A DNA stretch of 9,294 nt from UBA3071 sp965369635 (GTDB taxonomy: Bacteria; Chloroflexota; Anaerolineae; UBA3071): assembly GCA_965369635.1 (NCBI GenBank), contig CBDURC010000123.1:1-9294 (forward strand), written 5' to 3'. How positions within the stretch are numbered: position 1 is the first letter of the stretch; every line of letters starts with the position of its first letter. The notes below the pieces were generated by a model. The model saw only the letters and a program-made list of their open reading frames with translations, ran no database searches and was not told where the DNA came from. This document shows, piece after piece, positions 5,327 to 9,294 of this stretch. The position numbers were made by a program, and so were the translations under genes.

Positions 5327-7531
5327 ATGAAGGAACTCGATCTTAACAAAGAGAAAGCTCTGGATTTGCTGCGGCAAATGTGGGAGATTCGTCTATTCGA
5401 GAACACCGTCTTCGACCTGCTGGGGCGCAACATCATCAAGGGAGCGTCGCATCTCTACGCTGGCGAAGAAGCGGTGGCCGTGGGAGCCATCGCCGCCCTG
5501 CGGGACGATGACCTCATCACCAGTACCCATCGCGGCCACGGTCACTGCCACGCCCGCGGCGCGGTTCTGGCCAAAACCGAGGAAGCGAAACAGGAGCATC
5601 TCAACAAGATGATGGCCGAGCTGTGCGGGCGGGCCACTGGCTACTGCCGCGGCCGCGGCGGCTCCATGCACATCGCCGACGTGGAGAAGGGCAACCTGGG
5701 AGCGACCGGCATCGTGGGCGGCAACATCCCCGTGGCCACGGGCGCCGGTCTGGCCCAGAAGATGCAACACGAAATGCGCCAAAGCGAACGCAAAAAGGGC
5801 GAAAGGGGCGGAGTGGAAGGCGAGGAATCACGGGAAGGAGCGGAACCCTTTGCCGTCTTTGGCGATGATTCTCGTGACCTCCGTGTTGTGCTCTGCTTCT
5901 TTGGCGACGGGGCGGCCAACACGGGCAACTTCCACGAATCGCTTAACATGGCCTCGCTCTGGGACCTGCCCGTGGTCTACATCGTAGAGAACAACCTCTA
6001 CGGCATGTCGGTGCCCGTGGAGAAGGCCACGGCGAAGCCGGACTTCGCCGGCCGGGCCTGTGCCTATGGCATCCCCGGCCAGGTGGTGGACGGCATGGAT
6101 GTGCTGGCCGTCCGCGAGGTGGTGGGCAGGGCCGTGGAGAGCGCCCGCCGCGGCGAGGGACCGTCGCTCATCGAGTGCCAAACCTACCGCTGGTACGGCC
6201 ACTCCCGCTCCGACCCGCGCGACTACCGCACGAAAGAAGAGGAAGCCGAGTGGAAGGCTCGTGACCCCATCACCAACTTCGCCGCCTTGCTGGTGGAGGC
6301 AGGCTTCGCCACCAAGGAAGAGATTGACGCCCTGGAGGAAAGGGTCGAGCAGGAGATCGAGGAGGCGACGGAGTTCGCCCTCAGTTCTCCCACGCCGCCG
6401 GTGGAGGAGCTGGAATATTACGTCTACGCGCCCTTCAAGTGGACAGCGGCGGACATCGCCCGCGAACGGGAGCTGCGGGAGCGCTGTCGGGCTCGTCCTG
6501 AGCCCCCCCCTTTCATCCCCCCCAGTGGGGGGGAAAGAGGGGGGGGTGGCCCTGGCACTCACAAGATCCAATTCCGGGAAGCCATCCAGGAGGCCCTGCG
6601 CGAGGAGATGCACCGCGACCCCAGCGTGTTCGTCATGGGCGAGGATGTGGGGCTGTACGGTGGGGCCTACAAGGCTACGGCTGGCCTCTTCGAGGAATTC
6701 GGCGGTGAGCGAGTGCGCGACACGCCCATCTCCGAGGCGACCATCGGCGGGTCGGCTGTGGGCGCGGCCATGTGCGGTATGCGGCCGGTGGCCGAGATCA
6801 TGTACGTGGACTTCACGCCGCTGGCCATGGATCAGATCGCCAACCAGGGAGCCAAGAACCGCTACATGTTCGGCGGCAAGACGGTGGTGCCTATGGTCAT
6901 CCGCACCGAAGGCGGGGCCGGGCGCTCCATCGCCGCCCATCACTCACAATCGCTGGAAGCGCTGTGGACGCACTTCCCCGGCATCTACGTGGTGATGCCC
7001 AGCACGCCCTACGACGCCAAGGGACTGCTCAAAGCAGCCATCCGCGACGACAATCCGGTCATGTTCATCGAGCACAAAATGCTCTACGGCGTCGAGGGCT
7101 TCGTGCCCGACGAGGACTACATCATCCCCTACGGCGTGGCCGACGTGAAGCGCGCAGGCTCCGACGTGACGGTGATCACCTACTCGCGCATGGTGCATCG
7201 GGCGCTAGAGGCCGCCGAGCAACTGGCCGAGGAAGGGATCAGCGTGGAGGTCATTGACCTGCGCACGCTCAAGCCGCTGGACATGGAGACGGTAGCCGGT
7301 TCGGTGCAGAAGACTGGCCGCGTGGTGGGCGTCACCGAGGCCTACAAGACGGGGTCGTTCATCAGCGAGCTGGCCATGCGCATCCAGGAAGAGTTGTTCG
7401 ACTGGTTGGACGCACCAGTGACGCGCGTGTGCGCTGCCGACGTGCCCGTTCCCATGAGCGAACCGCTGGAAGATGCAGCTATCCCCAACGTCGAGGCCAT
7501 CATCGCTGGCATCCGCCGCGTGCTGCGGTGA
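5327..7531 (+). CDS. Fused E1 alpha/beta subunits of a TPP-dependent 2-oxoacid (pyruvate or acetoin type) dehydrogenase
   Basis: This single 734-residue chain should catalyse TPP-dependent decarboxylation of a 2-oxoacid, or acetoin cleavage, and pass the acyl group to an E2 lipoyl protein. E1 alpha covers about 8-375: GASHLYAGEEAVAVG (39-53), THRGHGH (67-73), the TPP/metal motif GDGAANTGNFHESLNM (193-208) to ENN (221-223), and YRWYGHSRSDPRDYRTKEE (287-305). E1 beta covers about 412-734: MGEDVGLYGGAYKAT (437-451), DTPISEATIGG (465-475, Glu470 likely activates TPP), AAHHSQSLEALW (536-547), and a transketolase C-terminal domain from about 605. Separate subunits total roughly 650-690 residues. 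The excess lies in an insertion at about 151-180 and a glycine/proline linker at about 392-410, both encoded by fold-back DNA. Fused E1 chains are known in Chloroflexota. No E2 or E3 gene is seen nearby. Substrate is not decidable; HSRSDP resembles acetoin-type enzymes. Confidence 0.92.
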   Translation: MKELDLNKEKALDLLRQMWEIRLFENTVFDLLGRNIIKGASHLYAGEEAVAVGAIAALRDDDLITSTHRGHGHCHARGAVLAKTEEAKQEHLNKMMAELCGRATGYCRGRGGSMHIADVEKGNLGATGIVGGNIPVATGAGLAQKMQHEMRQSERKKGERGGVEGEESREGAEPFAVFGDDSRDLRVVLCFFGDGAANTGNFHESLNMASLWDLPVVYIVENNLYGMSVPVEKATAKPDFAGRACAYGIPGQVVDGMDVLAVREVVGRAVESARRGEGPSLIECQTYRWYGHSRSDPRDYRTKEEEAEWKARDPITNFAALLVEAGFATKEEIDALEERVEQEIEEATEFALSSPTPPVEELEYYVYAPFKWTAADIARERELRERCRARPEPPPFIPPSGGERGGGGPGTHKIQFREAIQEALREEMHRDPSVFVMGEDVGLYGGAYKATAGLFEEFGGERVRDTPISEATIGGSAVGAAMCGMRPVAEIMYVDFTPLAMDQIANQGAKNRYMFGGKTVVPMVIRTEGGAGRSIAAHHSQSLEALWTHFPGIYVVMPSTPYDAKGLLKAAIRDDNPVMFIEHKMLYGVEGFVPDEDYIIPYGVADVKRAGSDVTVITYSRMVHRALEAAEQLAEEGISVEVIDLRTLKPLDMETVAGSVQKTGRVVGVTEAYKTGSFISELAMRIQEELFDWLDAPVTRVCAADVPVPMSEPLEDAAIPNVEAIIAGIRRVLR
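5777..5864. repeat. Fold-back insertion in the E1 alpha TPP domain
   Basis: CGCCAAAG (5777-5784) and CTTTGGCG (5857-5864) are perfect inverted ends. The match continues inward imperfectly (ACGCAAAAAGGG against the reverse complement ACGGCAAAGGG). The segment encodes a charged stretch, about residues 151-180, between GAGLAQKMQHEM and DLRVVLCFFGDG. The family usually joins these parts with only a few residues. An inserted repeat is inferred. Confidence 0.5.
6503..6546. repeat. C/G-run palindromic element, copy 2, in the E1 alpha/beta linker
   Basis: Runs of C (6503-6510, 6517-6523) and G (6527-6533, 6539-6546) with spacers TTTCAT and AAAGA and centre AGT match the reverse complement of copy 1, differing by one spacer base and by one extra base in each outer run. 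It encodes PPPFIPPSGGERGGGG (about 393-408), exactly at the junction of the fused E1 subunits. Confidence 0.8.
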
Positions 7532-7532
7532 G

Positions 7533-7581
7533 GGAGATTGGGGGTTAGAGATTGGATATTGGATACTGGATATTGGAGATT
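7533..7581. repeat. Seven-unit heptad repeat downstream of the E1 gene
   Basis: Seven consecutive 7-base units (49 bp) start one base after the stop codon. Most are GGATATT or GGAGATT variants; the weakest is GGGGGTT (7540-7546). The GATTGGATATTGGA string matches the spacer at 3887-3900. The rest of the 210-bp convergent spacer contains a small inverted repeat GGTATCC (7597-7603) / GGATACC (7621-7627) and no gene. Confidence 0.7.
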
Positions 7582-7714
7582 TAGACCTTTCGGTTGGGTA
7601 TCCTCCTCATTTTTGCAGAAGGATACCTCCGCAAAGTTGTCAAATCAGCGTCCCGAGGATATGGTCTCATCACCTGTGCTCGAGACGGTCTTCTGAGCGC
7701 CGTCCTGCGCTACT

Positions 7715-7736
7715 TGCTGCTCTCAGGAGACCAGCA
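7715..7736 (-). terminator. Weak candidate terminator hairpin of the minus-strand gene
   Basis: A 9-bp stem with one mismatch (7715-7723 with 7728-7736, loop CAGG) lies five bases past the stop of the beta-helix gene. There is no T-tract after it, so it is only a candidate for transcription ending between convergent genes. Confidence 0.25.
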
Positions 7737-7741
7737 GGGAT

Positions 7742-8893
7742 TCAGGTGGAGTTCTTCGCCACCAACGGCAGGTAGATAGGCTGCCTGAACTCGTCCGCCC
7801 CGATGTCGGGAGCAACCCCGACAATCCTGGGGTCTCCTTCGAAATCGGCGGCAGGCAGTCCTGGTGGATCGGGGATGGCAGTTGTGCCAGCGTCGATGCA
7901 GGCCGAACCGGCACGGAGGTGAAAGTCGCCATTCTCAGGGTCAAAGAAAGCGGGATCGGCGTCGATCACGTTCACAGGGCTGTAGAGACCTGGATCGCCA
8001 TCCACACTGCCTATGTCGCAATGATAGGCAGCTACCTCAGCGTGTCCGAGCCCGCGTTTTCCCACATAGAGGTCCTGGGACTCTCCACTGCCAAGGCTAT
8101 TGCCACGCACAATCGTGTTGTAAAGATCAAGAGACGCAACGGCGCCGTTTCCCTGGTATGCATATACGCGAATGCCGCCACCCTTCTCATAACCTGCATC
8201 TTCCACGTCTGCTACATTGTCGCTTATCGTGCTGTTGATAATTGTCGCTCTTGTTACATTATCGTCACCAACCTCGGAAGCCGCTACCTCAATCCCGCCA
8301 CCTGACCAGTTTGCTTGATTACCGTAGACAAGAGTGTTGACAATGAGAAGGTCTATTCTGCTGTTCCCCCCCTCTGACGGTGCCATTATTCCGCCTCCCC
8401 TCTTCGCTGCCTGGTTGTATCGTATGATAGAGTTCCAAATCTCCATACTCAGTTCTGCATCTTCCCACGTTTGAAGGTAGATTCCGCCTCCGTGGCTACT
8501 GGTCTTCCCATTCTGAATGGCCAATCCCTCCACTTTCACGCTCCCTACGATAGAACCCTGTAGTCTAAGCACACTTCCTGTACCCCCACCATCAAGGATG
8601 ATATCTTCGGCAGTTGTCTCTGACTCGCCCTTGATGACAAGGGATTTTCCATCTTGCGGCCGGCAGCTGAAGTTCCCCTCATAGGTTCCTGCAGCAAGGT
8701 AGATGGTATCATCCTCACCATTGTTTGCAGAGTCATTGAGGGCAGCCTGAAACTCAGCGGAGGTGTGGACGTGGAACTCGGCTGCAGCCACCGGCTTGGG
8801 CAAAGCCCACAGCGCTACCAAAGGTAACAGCAACCCCAAGGGCTTCAGGACTGAGAGGGATTCCCATGCTTTGGCAATCTTGCACCTTTTCAT
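7742..8893 (-). CDS. Secreted parallel beta-helix protein with choice-of-anchor Q type C-terminus
   Basis: This 383-residue protein has a Sec signal peptide: basic start MKRCK, hydrophobic core LGLLLPLVALWAL (19-31) and a likely cut after VAAA (35-38). The mature part begins FHVHTSAEFQAALND, followed by DDTIYLAAGTYEG (61-73), the usual opening of right-handed beta-helix surface proteins. Short repeats of the form GGGI (135-138, 166-169, 198-201, 238-241) and N-x-I-I/T-x-x-N turns mark the coils. Residues of about 309-369 (DADPAFFDPENGDFHLRAGSACIDAGT to DIGADEF) match the choice-of-anchor Q module. The end, IYLPLVAKN (373-381), resembles a C-terminal tag common in exported Anaerolineae proteins. 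AAGGAGGA on the minus strand (8901-8908) precedes ATG by 7 bases. A function such as carbohydrate binding or surface adhesion is not demonstrable; no lyase active site is recognised. It lies 30 bases behind the MFS gene, so the two may be co-transcribed. Confidence 0.85.
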   Translation of the reverse strand: MKRCKIAKAWESLSVLKPLGLLLPLVALWALPKPVAAAEFHVHTSAEFQAALNDSANNGEDDTIYLAAGTYEGNFSCRPQDGKSLVIKGESETTAEDIILDGGGTGSVLRLQGSIVGSVKVEGLAIQNGKTSSHGGGIYLQTWEDAELSMEIWNSIIRYNQAAKRGGGIMAPSEGGNSRIDLLIVNTLVYGNQANWSGGGIEVAASEVGDDNVTRATIINSTISDNVADVEDAGYEKGGGIRVYAYQGNGAVASLDLYNTIVRGNSLGSGESQDLYVGKRGLGHAEVAAYHCDIGSVDGDPGLYSPVNVIDADPAFFDPENGDFHLRAGSACIDAGTTAIPDPPGLPAADFEGDPRIVGVAPDIGADEFRQPIYLPLVAKNST

Positions 8894-8923
8894 TGTCGTA
8901 TCCTCCTTGAATGTGTGGTCAAA

Positions 8924-9294
8924 TCAGCGCTCGTTCGTCCTTGCGCCAGCCGGCATCACCAGCGCCATCAGCAGCGCGGCAGCCAGCGCCAGTGCTCCGC
9001 CGAAGTAGAACGGCGCCGACGGGGCCAGGTACCGCCACAGTAGTCCCGCAATGAGCGAGGCGGGGAAGTCGAGGATGCCCAATACGGCGTTGTAGGTGCC
9101 GTAGGCCGTGCCGCGCAGCTCCTCCGGCACGATGTCGGCCACCATAGCCTTGGCCGTGCCGTAGGCCAGGCCGTAGTAGACGCCGTAGAGAGCGTACAGC
9201 ACCCAGACGTGCCACCTCGTGCCGGCCAGTCCGAACCCCAGGTAGATGGCCGCGTAGACCAACCAGCCGCCGACGATGAGCCGCCGCCGCCCGA
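8924..9294 (-). CDS. MFS transporter, C-terminal part only (cut by window edge)
   Basis: The reading frame is open from the right edge to the TGA at 8924-8926, giving the last 122 or so residues of a membrane carrier. It begins with GRRRLIVGGW, the end of a motif-A loop, then hydrophobic helices with VLYALYGVYYGLAYGTAKAMVADIVP, ELRGTAYGTYNAVLGILDFP, and a final helix pair ending ALLMALVMPAGARTNER. The ELRGTAYGTYN segment is typical of the loop before helix 10 or 11 in drug-exporter-like MFS proteins. The start is outside the window; the internal TTG at 9260-9262 is not a real start because the homology continues upstream. The substrate is unknown. It is unlike the first MFS gene (260-1462) and is probably not its duplicate. 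Confidence 0.8.
   Translation of the reverse strand, partial: GRRRLIVGGWLVYAAIYLGFGLAGTRWHVWVLYALYGVYYGLAYGTAKAMVADIVPEELRGTAYGTYNAVLGILDFPASLIAGLLWRYLAPSAPFYFGGALALAAALLMALVMPAGARTNER

Noticed and set aside
5828..6943. Long antisense open frame (371 codons) opposite the E1 gene
   Set aside because: Its translation has no recognisable motif, and it mirrors GC-rich E1 codons. The sense strand has complete family motifs.
7597..7627. GGTATCC / GGATACC inverted repeat as terminator of the E1 gene
   Set aside because: Only a 7-bp stem with a 17-base loop and no T-tract after it.

Overview
The window looks like a chromosomal piece of an uncultured member of the Chloroflexota, probably of Anaerolineae type. 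This is inferred, not proven. The supports are a fused E1 alpha/beta dehydrogenase, a secreted beta-helix protein with a choice-of-anchor Q type tail ending in IYLPLVAKN (a C-terminal signature I associate with exported Anaerolineae proteins), GC-rich genes with frequent GTG/TTG starts, and many short repeats between and inside genes.

Layout. Positions 1-259 are a leader containing a probable 101-bp miniature inverted-repeat element (61-161) bracketed by a perfect 10-bp direct repeat. A tight plus-strand cluster follows: an MFS permease (260-1462), a PfkB-type sugar kinase of the 1-phosphofructokinase group (1459-2421, 4-bp overlap), a GH29 alpha-L-fucosidase without signal peptide (2425-3885), and a DUF89/ARMT1-like damage-control phosphatase (3913-5178, TTG start). 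After a 148-bp spacer comes a single-chain TPP-dependent E1 alpha/beta dehydrogenase (5327-7531). A 210-bp convergent spacer separates it from two minus-strand genes: a secreted beta-helix protein (7742-8893) and the C-terminal part of a second MFS transporter that runs off the right edge (8924-9294). No gene-free stretch exceeds 300 bases.

How the genes may work together (inference): a permease brings in sugars or short fucosides, the cytoplasmic fucosidase trims them, the PfkB kinase phosphorylates a sugar or sugar phosphate, and the DUF89 protein may hydrolyse stray reactive sugar phosphates. Yeast members of the same DUF89 subfamily are known to act on fructose 1-phosphate, the substrate type handled by FruK-like kinases. 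The E1 protein could feed products into acyl-CoA, but no E2 or E3 gene is present here.

The most striking feature is repeat biology. Four in-frame hairpin or fold-back insertions of three kinds lie inside three genes of the cluster: one in the kinase, one in the DUF89 phosphatase and two in the E1 protein. One C/G-run palindrome occurs twice, in opposite orientations: in a loop of the phosphatase and in the linker joining E1 alpha to E1 beta. The three spacers following the fucosidase, phosphatase and E1 genes each hold repeats with a 7-bp period. This resembles protein-tolerated palindromic elements (as in Rickettsia) together with heptad tandem repeats (as in cyanobacteria).
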